This document shows positions 36,167 through 48,020 of a stretch of DNA of 64,000 nt, in pieces (the first letter of the stretch is position 1; the number at the start of each line of letters is the position of its first letter). The stretch is taken from the NCBI RefSeq assembly GCF_003073045.1, contig NC_037595.1, positions 11,834,074 through 11,898,073 of the forward strand, in the 5' to 3' direction. The position numbers were made by a program, and so were the translations under genes. The notes below the pieces were generated by a model that worked only from the letters and a program-made list of their open reading frames with translations, made no database searches and was not told the origin of the DNA. This DNA is from Pomacea canaliculata. Taxonomy: Eukaryota > Mollusca > Gastropoda > Architaenioglossa > Ampullariidae.

Positions 36167-37675
36167 CTATGGAGAAAACAGAACAGATTTTGCAGTTGTA
36201 ATACTGGTTTTTAGCATTTGATAGAGAAATACTGCACGATACTGCACCTCTCTATCCTTGTCAATGGTGGCTCTCTCAAAAAGCTGTCCAAGAAAACTTT
36301 GACACTCAGCAGGATGGTTCAGAAACATTTTCACAGTTGCAGACAATAGTTCAATCTTCACATCTCTGTCTTTAATTTCATCAAAATTCTCCACATGATC
36401 ACGAAGCAGCAGGACAGCCTCTGACAAGTTCTTACCATGCTCTCCAACTAAAAACAACAGAGCTGCTTTGCTGGCATCACTGGATATAAGGTGACTGTGT
36501 TGGCAGATGTTTAGGATTAATGACTCCCAAAATGATTTGTCTTTGATATCCAGATCCTGTAGCACCTTGACAGAATTAGAAAAGACATGAGGGGTGGAAC
36601 TCTGTACTAGACTAATGAATTTAGTTTGACAGTCTTGTGAAAAAACATTTTTTGTGTGAAGTATTCTTCCAAGGGCAAGCATGGCTTCTAATGAGACATC
36701 TGATGATGCATCAACACAATAGAGTGCTAACTCATCCATGATGGCATGGCCATTGTCTTCAGTTACTAGTTGTGGCAAAAGACGGATTTTTGCGGTTTTA
36801 AGGTAGACGGGCTCTTTGTTACGACAAAAAAATGACTGAAAGCTATCACAGAAATGGTGGACAGAATCTGGAGCTGCAGATACCAGTTCAACAAGAGTGT
36901 ACATTAACTCTGTGTTACCAGAGCCCAGATGACCAACGATGGAGGAACAAGCACGCTTGAAGACCTCAGACTGAAGATGAGGCATATCTTCAAGGAAATG
37001 AAGGAAAAGCTGGAGACACACTACCATCACAGTAGGGCTATTGTGTTCAAGGCAAAAGTCCATGACATTCATCATATCAAACAGCTCATCTTCTGACTCT
37101 GGCTTGTACTTTTTCAATATCTCCAGAATCTTGATCTGCATCCATGTTGGAAACATCTGCAATTTGCTAAGTATGTAGTGGGTAATCTTCTGGTTAATGA
37201 CCACCCCACCTTCATCCATCAGAATTTCATCCAGTGCACAAATGCAGTTGACAACCACAATAGGATCTGAGTCTCGAATCATATCATATAAAGTATGGAC
37301 AAAACCTCCATCTTGCACAGCAGAGGCAGACAGCTGATGAAGTTTTATGCATGCCAGGACAGCTGCTCGGCGGACATAAGCACTTTTGTCCAACAGGCCT
37401 GCCTTAACTGCAGGTTCCAGGTGCTCGATGACCGAATCTTGCTGAAGGGATGACAGTGTCTTCAAGGCCAGGCCTCGCACCATAGGGTTGCCATCTGCAC
37501 AGTCCTGCACCAGTGTGTTGATGGCCAAAAGCACCATTTCACTGTTTTTTGAGCTGTGCTGCGCCAAAATTTCTCCACATGCCTTCTTCACACACAGATC
37601 TGGGTGTGCTGTCAGTTTTACCATGCTAGGAAGCAAATCAGTCAAATCTTCACTTTGGCTCGATAAGTTGAAAAC
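36167..37675 (-). CDS. AP4B1: AP4B1 exon 2 (nearly the whole trunk)
   Basis: One uninterrupted 1,509-base exon encodes residues 35-536. A strong donor-like gataaag|gtaagg lies about 110 bases beyond the stop codon (GT at 36,058-36,057), which would put an intron in the 3' UTR. Confidence 0.9.
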   Translation of the reverse strand, partial: VFNLSSQSEDLTDLLPSMVKLTAHPDLCVKKACGEILAQHSSKNSEMVLLAINTLVQDCADGNPMVRGLALKTLSSLQQDSVIEHLEPAVKAGLLDKSAYVRRAAVLACIKLHQLSASAVQDGGFVHTLYDMIRDSDPIVVVNCICALDEILMDEGGVVINQKITHYILSKLQMFPTWMQIKILEILKKYKPESEDELFDMMNVMDFCLEHNSPTVMVVCLQLFLHFLEDMPHLQSEVFKRACSSIVGHLGSGNTELMYTLVELVSAAPDSVHHFCDSFQSFFCRNKEPVYLKTAKIRLLPQLVTEDNGHAIMDELALYCVDASSDVSLEAMLALGRILHTKNVFSQDCQTKFISLVQSSTPHVFSNSVKVLQDLDIKDKSFWESLILNICQHSHLISSDASKAALLFLVGEHGKNLSEAVLLLRDHVENFDEIKDRDVKIELLSATVKMFLNHPAECQSFLGQLFERATIDKDREVQYRAVFLYQMLKTSITTAKSVLFSP

Positions 37676-38169
37676 CTGCATCATGAAAGATAAGACAAGA
37701 CATTCAAACGTGGAAAAGAACAAGGGGGAAAAAAAGATCAAAACAGTTACTCAAATATAATTGAGCCTTATGATGATTTTACTGGTTGTTAAAACCGGTT
37801 ATCTAGCATGGCATGTTATATATATATAAAACCATAACATGATATTTACGTCAGGAAAAGACATTTTAAAAAACAGATATACTAAATCGCTAGAGAAAAC
37901 ACTTTTAAGCACAGTCATGAGTATACAGACAATTTTCTTTTCAAAATCTGAAAGACCTTATAAGACTACTTCTAATTTAGAAAGCGCTGCTACGCGCATT
38001 TAAAAAAGCAACCAGTCGACAATAAAAACTTGAAAAAAAATAAAATATTGAACAAATATTCTTTAACCTTTGTAAGGACTGCACGATGCTGATAATAATC
38101 TCCTAATATTTGCGGATCCTCTAACTGTCTACCTAAAAATGTTATTTCCCTGCTCAACATTCTCGCCAT
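36167..38169 (-). CDS. AP4B1: AP-4 complex subunit beta, trunk only
   Basis: AP-4 is a heterotetrameric adaptor (epsilon, beta, mu, sigma) that sorts cargo at the trans-Golgi network. Exons 38,169-38,068 and 37,675-36,167 give 536 residues. The whole adaptin HEAT-repeat trunk is present, with family landmarks such as DGNPMVRGLALKTLSSLQ, SAYVRRAAVLACIKLH, DPIVVVNC, EGGVVIN and ECQSFLGQLF. These are closer to AP4B1 than to AP-1/2/3 beta subunits. The start ATG has a strong context (aaaATGG). TAG at 36,169-36,167 follows KSVLFSP, where the vertebrate protein continues for about 200 residues through the hinge and ear. That ear, which binds tepsin and other accessory factors, is absent in this window. 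It could be truncated, or the remaining exons may be joined by a donor I cannot see. Confidence 0.92.
37676..38067 (-). other. AP4B1 intron 1
   Basis: The donor gttaaag and an excellent pyrimidine-rich acceptor (tcttatctttcatgatgcag) bound this AT-rich 392-base intron. Confidence 0.8.
38068..38169 (-). CDS. AP4B1: AP4B1 exon 1
   Basis: 34 codons beginning MARMLSREITFLGRQLEDPQ and ending TK at acaaag|gttaaa in phase 0. The donor is weak, but the join gives AVLTK-VFNLSSQ, which aligns with the first helices of AP4B1. Confidence 0.8.
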
Positions 38170-38229
38170 TTTGAACAGGTTGATGACGCCACGTAACTTA
38201 GAAGGGCAAACTACTCCTTTTAAATCCAC

Positions 38230-40391
38230 AAAAGAATGCTATGCAGAGTAGTCTCCTTTACTCTGATTTCTCCCTTTTACGAGACTGCATCCAAACGTGC
38301 AGGCATCCGCGACAAAAGAAAGGATGTCTAATCATCATGATTTAAATGCAAAGAATCAAACAAGATATTCCTTGTATCAGCGTATATTCATATCCATGGT
38401 ATATTCAGTGTATGCCTTTAGAAGAAATGTTTTCTTTGTAGAAAAGATAGGGACTCATTTTGGTACTCAAATCTGCACAAACTAGATAAATAATAATAAA
38501 GACTGAAGCCATACAAGCGATCGATACACAATCGCTAATAATACTCTTCTCGTATTCAATCAGACGTGCTAAACTTAAAGAAAAATTGTTTTTACAATCA
38601 ATAGTAGTAGTTTAGGGACCGGGGCTCTTCGATATCGTAGCCCATATATAAGCTTTCCATCCAATCTTTATCTTTTTATTGTAATGCGTATGCCAGAAGA
38701 CTTTCATGCATAATCATATAATGGAAACCTATTCAGGATATTCTCAGAGCTGTGAGTTTTATGTGGAAATTTAATGTCAGTTGGGACCAATAAGTGCGTT
38801 TCATAATGGAACAACTCGATCTTTGAAAATTTTTCACATCCTGATCTATTGAAGAACCGTTTTCTTTCTTTCGAACACGCATCCCTGTATTTATTTTTAT
38901 TCCATTTAAAAATAGTTCCGAAATACCTTAGGATTTCTTTAACATACATTAGCAATTGTTTTTCATAATTTTAATATCGTGTACTGTGATTTAGTAACTT
39001 AAGGACATTATATATTTTAATATTTATATTTACCTGCCTTATATAATCCTGTCTAGATGTAGTAAAATCAGTCATGTCATAGAATATTCTATTCTATCTT
39101 TTGTTTATTTATTCCACGTAGTACTGTCAAGTCAAAACATTCATTATACTTCTTCTAACCCTAACCCTGGCGTTCCTAGTTTTGACGACTAGTGTTAAAG
39201 GGAAACAATAAAATAACCACTTTCAGTAAGTAGTCAGTAGTTATCTCTCTTATTCTTTTGCCGAATTTCGCGTTGATTTCTGCGATGCTCAGGCTATTTT
39301 TTTTTATTTTTTTTTAATTTGTTGGCTTTGTCGTCAAAATTGATAACTTAGCATGCCAGCTTGTTAGCAACAAAGAAGTGCCTCTAGAATTTTTTTTAAA
39401 GTGAACGTAGAAAAACTAAGGAGGTAAATACGGATTTGTAGACATGAATACCAGACCGCCACAAGCAACACCTACATTGTTTTCGTGATGAAAAATAAAA
39501 GTTTAAAAAAAAATGCCACTGTGACTTGAAAACGATCCTCAAATTCAACAGGAATAGGCCTTGAAGTTCGTGGAGCGTTATAGGACTGCTGCGCACAAGA
39601 AAGGTGAACTTGTCATAAGCAGGTTGGCCCCCCTTAACTGAATAAATTATTTATATTTTTTAAAACCCGGTTTGTTAGCAGATAATATAAAATTTATATT
39701 TTTTTAGTCTGCTTATAAAAGATTATGTGAGGAATCAGAAGAATAATTGCCGAGTCCTTACTTGACAATGGTTCACGAAAGCTCTTTGTGTGAGTGCAGT
39801 GGACCATCCATTTACAAATTAAATTCTACAAATATTATAGTTCGTTGGGCCAATATTTCTTCACAATAAATTTAGTAGTAGCAGCAGTTATAATACTTAC
39901 TGTGTTAATTTCTGTAGCAAAAATATCTATTATGAAAATTGTTTTGAATTTGCTAAATGATCGATAGTGTGACTTTTAGGCCATCAGGTAGATACTAATT
40001 TTACTGACGCCATTCGCACCTCGAACATACTACACGCATGACTCTCCTTGTAACAAGTCCACGCAAGCTTACCCCAGGATACGTAGGACGAATTACAGAC
40101 ACATAACACTCTAACGAGCCCCCATAAATGAAGGTGAAGAAAAGTGGAGACTGTTGATCTTTAGTTGTATTGAAGGTAAGCAATGGAGACAGTTGACCTT
40201 CAGCTGAAGTCGCAGAGAAATGGAGCGAAGACAGTTGATGTTAGACAGCGGTCAGAATGGAGGAAGTCAAACTGATCCGAGTTTTGGGAATGTCACGGAG
40301 ATTCCTAGAAATACTTGTATAAACTTTGAAAAGTAGGTAGATTGTCAGCTTAAATAAATTTCTGGCCTGCCAGGTGAGTAAGGACGTCAAG
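38230..40391. other. Non-coding stretch upstream of AP4B1
   Basis: Presumably includes the AP4B1 promoter (just above 38,169), but I see no distinctive box. The rest is AT-rich without exons; a two-unit CCCTAA occurs near 39,160. Confidence 0.5.
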
Positions 40392-40664
40392 GACGATAAC
40401 TACTTTCGCCCAGGAGATGAGTAAAGTTCAGTAAACTAAAAAGAAAGAAAAAAAAATGATTTGAGGTGAGGGGAGGTATTCTACTAAACTTTCAGTGAAG
40501 GAGTGAGGTGTTAGACTGCACTAACATGACGATAACTACTTTCGCCCAGGAGATGAGTAAAGTTCAGTAAACTAAAAAGAAAGAAAAAAAAAATGATTTG
40601 AGGTGAGGGGAGGTATTCTACTAACCTTTCAGTGAAGGAGTGGGGTGTTAGACTGCAATAACAT
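40392..40664. repeat. 136/137-base direct tandem duplication
   Basis: Copy 1 is 40,392-40,527 and copy 2 is 40,528-40,664. They differ by about three substitutions and one A, so the duplication is recent. Confidence 0.95.
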
Positions 40665-40689
40665 TTTTTCTTTGTGAGGGCAGTCAGTA

Positions 40690-40845
40690 CCCATCTCATC
40701 CCTCTCTCTGCTTCCCACCACCCCTAAGCCCTCTAAGGGGTCGGGTGTCAATATAACAGGTGGAGGAAGTACTGCTGCGCCACGCAGGTATCGAACAGGA
40801 TGCTTCTGACTTTGGTCTTACTCTCCGACCATCTGGTTCCCCGTG
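40690..40845 (-). mobile_element. tRNA-derived SINE head, reverse strand
   Basis: On the - strand an A-box-like TGGTCGGAGAG (40,831-40,821) and a B box TGTTCGATACC (40,797-40,787) are spaced as in a tRNA. The flanks do not form an acceptor stem, so this is a SINE or tRNA relic. Confidence 0.5.
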
Positions 40846-42025
40846 ATTACACAGATTTTGAGCTACGCAAGATACTCATTTTTCTAGAATTGAAGACAAA
40901 ATAAAGAGAAAGAGATGGAACTGATTGATCACCTGGAGAAAGAAGATATGACAACAGACAAGTACATTAAAATAATACTAGCCACCTACACATGGTGGAG
41001 AGGGAGAGAGAAGTGGGGACGGAGTGAAAGAAGTCGAGAACGACGAGAATGATGTTATGATCTACAATGACACCGGCTGACAGCGGCATACGGCGGTTAT
41101 CATTACCTTATTGTGAGAGCAGATGTTCATTTGAGACCAAGATAATCATTATCCACCCTAGAGAAGAACGAGTTCCACTCCTGCTGATGCTGTCCTCCGC
41201 GCTATTCTCAAATGGTTCTTTATGTTCCTCCCCTTTCCCTCCCTCTTTTTTTTTTTTTTGTTTGTTTGGCTGACGCAAAACATGGCCTTGCCTCAAAGGA
41301 GTTCGGGTGGGCCTTGATAGTATCGGATGCAAAGGGTAGTTCATACAAGGGCGGAAAAAAAGAGGTGATTTCGTTTCCCAAATACCGCATCGCCGTGTTT
41401 TTACGTCGATCTAACAGTCACTTTATGACCCAACGCTCACTTTCTTTCGCATCGCAAGCATGAGGTTGGATGTGAGTGCAAGCGCAGATCGCACGAGAAC
41501 ACAAATTGGGTTCAGTCACCCGTGTCGAATACTGATTTGCTGCTTTCATTCATTGCTGCTGAAACCGGTGTTAGGCAGGCGCTAGCCCTACCCCGGTTAT
41601 GACGAGACGAGAATAGCTTTATCGTAATTCTACCGCCAGTAATCACGTGTCATTTCATGGCTTTGTCGAGTGCGTTGTTCGGTGTCATCTGCAACGGCAA
41701 TTAAAGTGCCATTTTCAGTCTTAAAGTTTGTTCAGTTCTCCCTTTCCCCCCTACACACCTCCTTGCCACCATTTGAGAAGGTGGGGTCCACATACGGACG
41801 CCATTTGAGCCACCCTCGCCCTGCGCAAAATGCAGCGAAATAAATCTCGACTCCTCGCCACCTTTTCTTAGCTCACTGATGAGTGTTGATGTTTATTCTA
41901 TGCACAGTTACTCAAGCTTTACATGAGGAAACTGTATGGGTCACCTGCTATTTGTGAATAATGCCATTTTTTTTCTATAACCCTGAAGGAGTGAATCAAT
42001 AAAATTAATGCCTAGTAATGTTTAG
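40846..42025. other. Non-coding stretch
   Basis: No exon supported; a poly-T/(TTTG) run lies near 41,248-41,268. Confidence 0.5.
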
Positions 42026-42097
42026 TAAAATAATATTCCCATAATATTCTCTGATAAAATAATATTCCCCTAATATTCTCCGATAAAATAATATTCT
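42026..42097. repeat. 29-base tandem repeat, 2.5 copies
   Basis: Units start at 42,026, 42,055 and 42,084 with the core TAAAATAATATTCCC. Confidence 0.9.
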
Positions 42098-42559
42098 TTA
42101 CGTCTCCTTTCCTCGCCTGTCTGCTGGTTTGTCTGTCGACTGATTGTCATCTTTACCGTTTTCTTTTCAAAACCAAGTTTTAATCATTCAAGCCTGCCTG
42201 TTTTGGATACATTGTAAAACATCCAGGACCACAGACGCCCAGCAGTTTGTCCCCTACCCTCCTCTAGATACTTTAGAGCCCTCCCTCTCCACCACCTTGT
42301 TAAACTATGTGCGCGCATATCTGTGTGTGTATTTATCAATGAGATCACTGCATCAGTTGAAAAAAATGGTATACACAGTATCCAAATGTTGTTTGGTCTT
42401 GTAGGAAAATAACCTGACTCTAATTCGCGCCCAGTCAGAGATGTCACTCGATAACAAAACAGGCGACCTCCAAAGAAATGTGGCGTGCAGCTGTGTTTTA
42501 CTTTTTTTTTTAAATTCAGAGTTGAATGAAGTATCTGTCATTTAAACTCAGGTTGCCAT

Positions 42560-42926
42560 TTCCCTTTAACACCAACTTCTTGCGTTTCTCTCTGCGTGCA
42601 TCTCCCTACTTTGACACGTCCTCAAGCTGTTCGACTCGAATCCAACGCTACGCATCCCTCGTCGCTTCCTCCCTTCACGACTGCGCATGTCACGGCGTCG
42701 ATCCGGTGCATCAGCTTCCGTCAGGAACGTGACCCCATACCTGTGTGCATGCGGCGTCACGAGGGCCACAAAGCACACCGCGCCTTGTCGAGCTCGCTCC
42801 CCTGCAGGTGCACAAGAAAGCCTCCCTACTGCTCCCCCCACCGCGACCCGCGTCATCTCTTTTTACCTGATTACATTTCCTCGCTGGGGCGGAACTGGTC
42901 TCTCGACGACCCCTACCTGCCTGAAG
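42560..42926 (+). promoter_or_regulatory. CpG-rich island before a candidate exon
   Basis: GC- and CpG-rich sequence set in AT-rich DNA, open in several frames on both strands for that reason. It ends at the candidate ATG exon at 42,927. Confidence 0.35.
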
Positions 42927-42993
42927 ATGGCACACTCGATAGTAATTAAACTTCAAAAACAATGCACCCGTGAATCCCTCCTGGAATTTGCAG
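42927..42993 (+). CDS. Candidate first coding exon, unrecognised
   Basis: GAAGATGG supplies an ATG in good context. The frame reads MAHSIVIKLQKQCTRESLLE, then Phe-Ala, and meets a good donor ttgcag|gtaggg in phase 1. No clear next exon: the strong acceptor at 44,139 (gtttgtctcaacag) adds only about ten residues before a stop. It may be spurious. Confidence 0.25.
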
Positions 42994-43406
42994 GTAGGGG
43001 ATGGAGAAGCGTAATTGCTGTCACCGCGTGCTCGTAAAAAGCGCACAGAAGGCATGCAGGCACTTGTCTGTTCTGTTCATTGCAAATGCACACAACTCGG
43101 CAAGTCTGTAGTGGAATTGTAAGAAAGTATTTTCTGTGCACCTTGAACAGTTTTGTTATTGCTAAAACGACTCATCCTGTTATATGCGGAACGTTTTCAT
43201 ACTGTTGCAATATGTCCAATAATAATAATAATAGGAGGAGGACACGTGGCTTATGATTTGAATACTTTCACGTGTATACAAACATTTAAATTTGAACCCC
43301 AATTACAACATGTTGAAAAAACAACAACCACATATTCATGAAAGTAAAAGGCTATTCCTTATTAGTGATGAAAAAAATGTGCAGTAACGAAACATTGGGT
43401 TTCCAG

Positions 43407-43510
43407 GGTACCATGGCCACCAGGCGAGCTTTTGAAGCTTGATGTCACGTGATAGATGATTGGATGAGCATCACATCGACTTTAGCCTCGGCGGCTTCTG
43501 CACAGGTGAG
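43407..43510 (+). promoter_or_regulatory. Candidate promoter / non-coding exon with CLEAR-type E-box
   Basis: GTCACGTGA (43,444-43,452) and an inverted CCAAT (ATTGG, near 43,460) lie just before the excellent donor ctgcacag|gtgagt. An acceptor-like gggtttccag precedes. All three frames are closed, so if it is an exon it is untranslated. Confidence 0.3.
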
Positions 43511-46500
43511 TGTGAGTGTTTGATTTAAATTTATCAAGATTTGTTTTCATTTTGGTTCTTGGAAAAGGAGTGTTTTTAATATGTGATATGCTCCTGCACC
43601 ATTTTCAGTGTGGCCGTGCATGAAATTCTTTTTGATGACAACCACGATGGCGCTAACGCTGGCACACAATTTAGGATAGGGTTTCTGATAATGTAACGAT
43701 AATGGCTACAAAGTCTACGGGGAATTAGGAGAACAAGAAAAAAAAAAAAGAGAAAGAAAGACAACAATGATTACAAGAAAAAGAAATACAAATCATATTC
43801 AAATTTAAATTCCTCCAATTATAAGAAAAAACATTTTTAACTAAAGTGCAGTACAAATGTAGCGACTTTGAAGACAATGACCCCTTTCTTTTTTTCTGCG
43901 TCGTTTGCAATGGTGGGCGTGAAGGTGAAAACAAGTGGCATTATCTATTTTTCCATTATTTATTTTTTAATATATTAAAGCTGTCGATGACAGCAAATGA
44001 CAGCTCCGTCTCCGTTTGTACCGTCATTTTGGAATTAGCAGGACTGAGCCATCATAGGCCTCCGGGGAGCTGCAGCCAATAAATGTTTTGTTTTTGGTGC
44101 TGATATTCTTGACAATGCTGAGCTGTTTGTCTCAACAGGCGCTACCTCCATGGCATTACTCTACAAATGAAATGGATTACTTTTCTGATTTTTTTTATAT
44201 TTTAATTTTTTTAAGGGGCGACAGGGGAGGGAGGGGTTCTGGCTTCATCCGAACTTTGTGCTCGCTGGTTTTACGAGGAACACTTTGAGAGTTCCTATTA
44301 CTGAGGAGGAAGGAATTTTCCCAGACATATCTATCAGTTTGACAATTTAAAGGAGAGTTATGTTACTGCTGTCTGCGTGTCGGTTACTACACACAGACAT
44401 GTCAAGCAGTCACTCACACCTCCAAGCCACGCCCACTGGCTCCTTCGGCTTATTTGGTTTTCGCGCATTTTCTGAGTCAGTCACAACCAACAATCAAATA
44501 GCAATTATCCGTTGTATAAATTATTTGCAGATTATCCTTCTTATATTTTGACCTGTTACTGACCACAATGAATAAGTTAGGTCAGTATGAGACCCTTAAC
44601 CACTTATTAGAAATAAAACGAAGTCAGTTAACGATTTAGTATAAATAAATAAACAGTACCTGTTGTTGAGATTTGATGAAGTCTGTAAGGAACTTGATCG
44701 TCACCACCACCGTCATCAAAAACCAACAACATGACAGTTTCTGGTTCCTTCCTTATTTTTTTTTTAATTTTTTTTTTTTTCTCAAAAGAAAACATCACTA
44801 ACTTCACTGAGATGTCCTTCCACGTGTCTGGATATGGTATTTATGTTAAAACAGTCCTACCAGTCCTCTTATATTTTGGTTCTGCAATTCAAAGTTAAAT
44901 ATCATCACTACCTTACCATCCCATACTCCAATCAGCAATATAAGCTGCATCACTACATTTTAGTGCTCTTCCATATGTTGGGATCAGGAATTGAAATTAT
45001 TAACAAGAAATGCTTATAATTCAACAATAATACTAAAGTTAATTTACATGACGCTGAATCCCTCCATTAAAGGCGAGCTCAAAGTTCACAGCTTCTCAAA
45101 ATAAAAAAATAAATAAAAAATAATAATAAACACAGAAATAATAATAACAATAACAACATGTCTCAAAACTAAGATATTATTGTGCTCGTGTTGAGTACTA
45201 ATTTCAAAGACGTCCAAAATCTATCAGTTATAAAGACAAACAAATAGACATTTAAAAAACAAAAACACTCTACGTGGCTCTAGATTATGATCGTGGTAAA
45301 ATGTTGGATTATCATGTAGCTCCGACATCAGGGAGTAACATCACAGACTGTTATTTGCTACGTTTTTTTTTTTTGGTGGGGTGGAGGAGGAGGGAGAGTT
45401 TGTGTCTGCGACCTTTGACTCCTCGTCGACCGGATGTGTGCAGCCGTGCAGCATCCCGCGGGAGGGTGGGTATGTGTAAGAGAGGGAGGAGAGTCGAGGT
45501 GTCACTAAACGCCAAGCGCCGCAACAGTGATGAGGGCATCACCAACCCCGCCATAGAGCGGGGGGAGGGAGATGGAAGGCGCTGCCCCATGCGTTAATGA
45601 CAATGACAAGTTGGATAGGAAGTGTGGGGGTAGGAATGGGGGTGAGGGGTGAAATGGGGTCATTTTTGAAAGAGGACCAGAGGGGACTAGAGGAAGGGGG
45701 TAGGGGCGGAGAACCGGGGGGATGTCTGTCTCTCCTCCCCATCCACCACTCCAGAGACTGAAAGAGGTGGCCAAGTTTACAGGTTGTCACAACGGCCACC
45801 TCCCGATGCTGGTTCTACCGTCAGACGAGGAGGAGAGACAAGACTGAGGACGTGTAAACCTTTCTCTGTTCTGCTGAAGTGGAGTTGAAGGACTTTTACT
45901 TTCCTGCCAACAGACATTTTCGCACCAGTTCTTTTTCAGAAAAGAAAATTACATTTTCTCTGCATCTTATACTTCTTTTCAGATATGGTATGCTCTAGCA
46001 ATGCTCATATACTAGCAAACATTTGAGATAAATAACAACAAAACAACAACAACAACGAATCCTCAAAAAGAACAATCAAAGAAACGAGCAGTCTCGCACA
46101 AACACGTCTTCGCGAGACTTAGACGCAATGTTGAAAAATACTTAACAGAAATAAATTTCATAAATGTGAAATGTGTTATCTCAGGCAGAAAGACACAGGC
46201 ACACGTATACACAAATTGAGAGATGTAAGGGAGGGGGAGAGAGAGAGAATTGTTGTCGTCCAAGTAGAAATCCCGCCATACGACCAGATGGAAGAGGTTG
46301 CACCCCTCAAGAGTTCCGTCATTAGGAGACAATGAAACCAGTTAATCGCCTTTTCACCTGAGCACAACGGGCACCTTCACTCCGGCCTTATTGAGATTCA
46401 TCCACCACCGTCTGGCAATCGTCTCCTTCACCAAGAACACGGTCGGCCCAGACAATCTCAATATTTTCACCGCTCGTCACGGGTGGGGGCCTCCTGTGCC

Positions 46501-46569
46501 ATGAGGGAAAGCGCAGATGACAGATGTGATGAAGCAAAGATCTCGATTTGTGGAAGAGCTGTCTTCTTG
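43511..46569. other. Non-coding stretch
   Basis: No exon supported. A- and T-rich runs occur near 43,740, 44,760 and 45,105-45,150. The GC-richer 45,370-45,840 stretch is open on both strands without motifs. Confidence 0.5.
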
Positions 46570-46570
46570 A

Positions 46571-46612
<42 letters not shown>
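46570..46612. repeat. (AAT)n microsatellite
   Basis: About fourteen perfect units; it gives a poly-Ile run in a spurious reverse frame. Confidence 0.95.
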
Positions 46613-47439
46613 TGTAGTAATACAAGCATGCACATGTGAAAAAGAAAGATGGAAATAGGAGTAATACTGGAGTAGTAATACTATACTGTTGAGCAGCACC
46701 ACTTCACTCGGGTGGAAGAGGGTGAAGATAAAGAGGAACTGAATTTTTTTTCTTTTACCGGAAACTCTAAAATGTCTACCGATTCCCGAAAGAACTGTTT
46801 CCTGCACTCTGATCATCAATATGCGCCGATCAAATGAATAGATAGCAGTCTTGACTGACCGTCCTCTCTCTCTTCCTCCCTCTCTCCAACCGTCCCTCCG
46901 TCCCTGCCGAACGTGTACAGCCTGAGTGATTACCGTTGATGGCTTGTCGTAAAAGCCCACAAGGTTTAAGTTTGCTTTTAATCACACCGTATTGACAAGA
47001 ATGTATCGGGCCACGCGTCCCATCTTCCCCCCTTCCACAACCCACTACCCTCCCTTACCCGCCTCGCCTTCGATCTGCCATGCGGCGTCCACTTAACACG
47101 CGGTCCATCCATCTTTGGGGGGCGCACAGGCTCGCAGCCTCAGCCAGCTGTAATTTACGGCCAGTGCACCGAGAGAGAGGATGGGGGAGCACCTCCTCCC
47201 ACTTGCTCTCTGGCAAAAGAGATGAGTAGGTGGGGTAAGGGGAGGGCACTGGTGCTTGGGCTGAGAGCGAATGGGCGGACGGGCCGTTCTGCCTGACGAC
47301 ACCGACAATGACAGTGTTGTGCTGAGTCATCGTCGTCGCCTTTTGTCGGTTTTGCTTCGATGTTCATCGGTATCTTCTGCGTCTGCTTGACGATCTCTGA
47401 TGCTATGCAGGTGAGGAAGTGAGGACCGAGCTTGACTTT

Positions 47440-48020
47440 GCCTGCAAAGTTATCATCGATGGCAACGGAGAAGAAGATATTAATATGAATGGGATGCAGC
47501 TCGGAGAGGTAAACAGCTTCAAGAACTTGGGAGCCACCCTCTCCAAGGATGGCAGATGATATCCGCTTCAGGATCGCGACAGCAGCAGCGGCAATGGCTA
47601 GGCTAGATAGGATCTGACATAGACAAAAGATAAGATTGACTACCAAGTACAAGTTGTACAAATCCCTGGTAGTGCAGGTCCTGGTCTACGGATGTGACAC
47701 GTGGACTCTGCTCACCGAAAAGGACAGGAGAATCCAGGCGTTGGAGGACAAATGCCCGAGGAGGATGTTCCTGATCTCATACAGAGAACATAAGACCAAC
47801 GACTTTGTACGAAGTAAGATGGCCACACTCGTGGGACACCAGGAACCTCGACTCTCAACATTCAAGTGAAATGGTCTTCTTTGGCCATGTGACCCGGCAC
47901 GAAACATTGGAGGGTAGTCGACACCGCGGTGGTCAGAGGAAGAACTGGCTCACGAGTGTCAAAGACTGGACTGGTGGTCCTGTACAGGACCTGCTGACTG
48001 TCGCCCACAAGTCACAGTAA
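47440..48020 (+). pseudogene. Dead non-LTR retrotransposon, C-terminal reverse-transcriptase end
   Basis: In shifting frames it reads INMNGMQLGEVNSFKNLGAT, IRLTTKYKLYKSLVVQVLVY, GCDTWTLLTEKDRRIQALED, CPRRMFLISYREHKTNDFVR and then FGHVTRHETL and GQRKNWL. This is the familiar tail of LINE endonuclease-reverse transcriptases ('LYKSLVxxxLLYGCETWTL ... GHVxRH'). Stops and frameshifts (for example after KDGR and near 47,870) show it is inactive. The catalytic RT core and endonuclease are not in the window. Confidence 0.85.

Noticed and set aside
46388..46960. 190-codon reverse frame
   Set aside because: It is held open by an (AAT)n microsatellite (poly-Ile) and begins without a good start.
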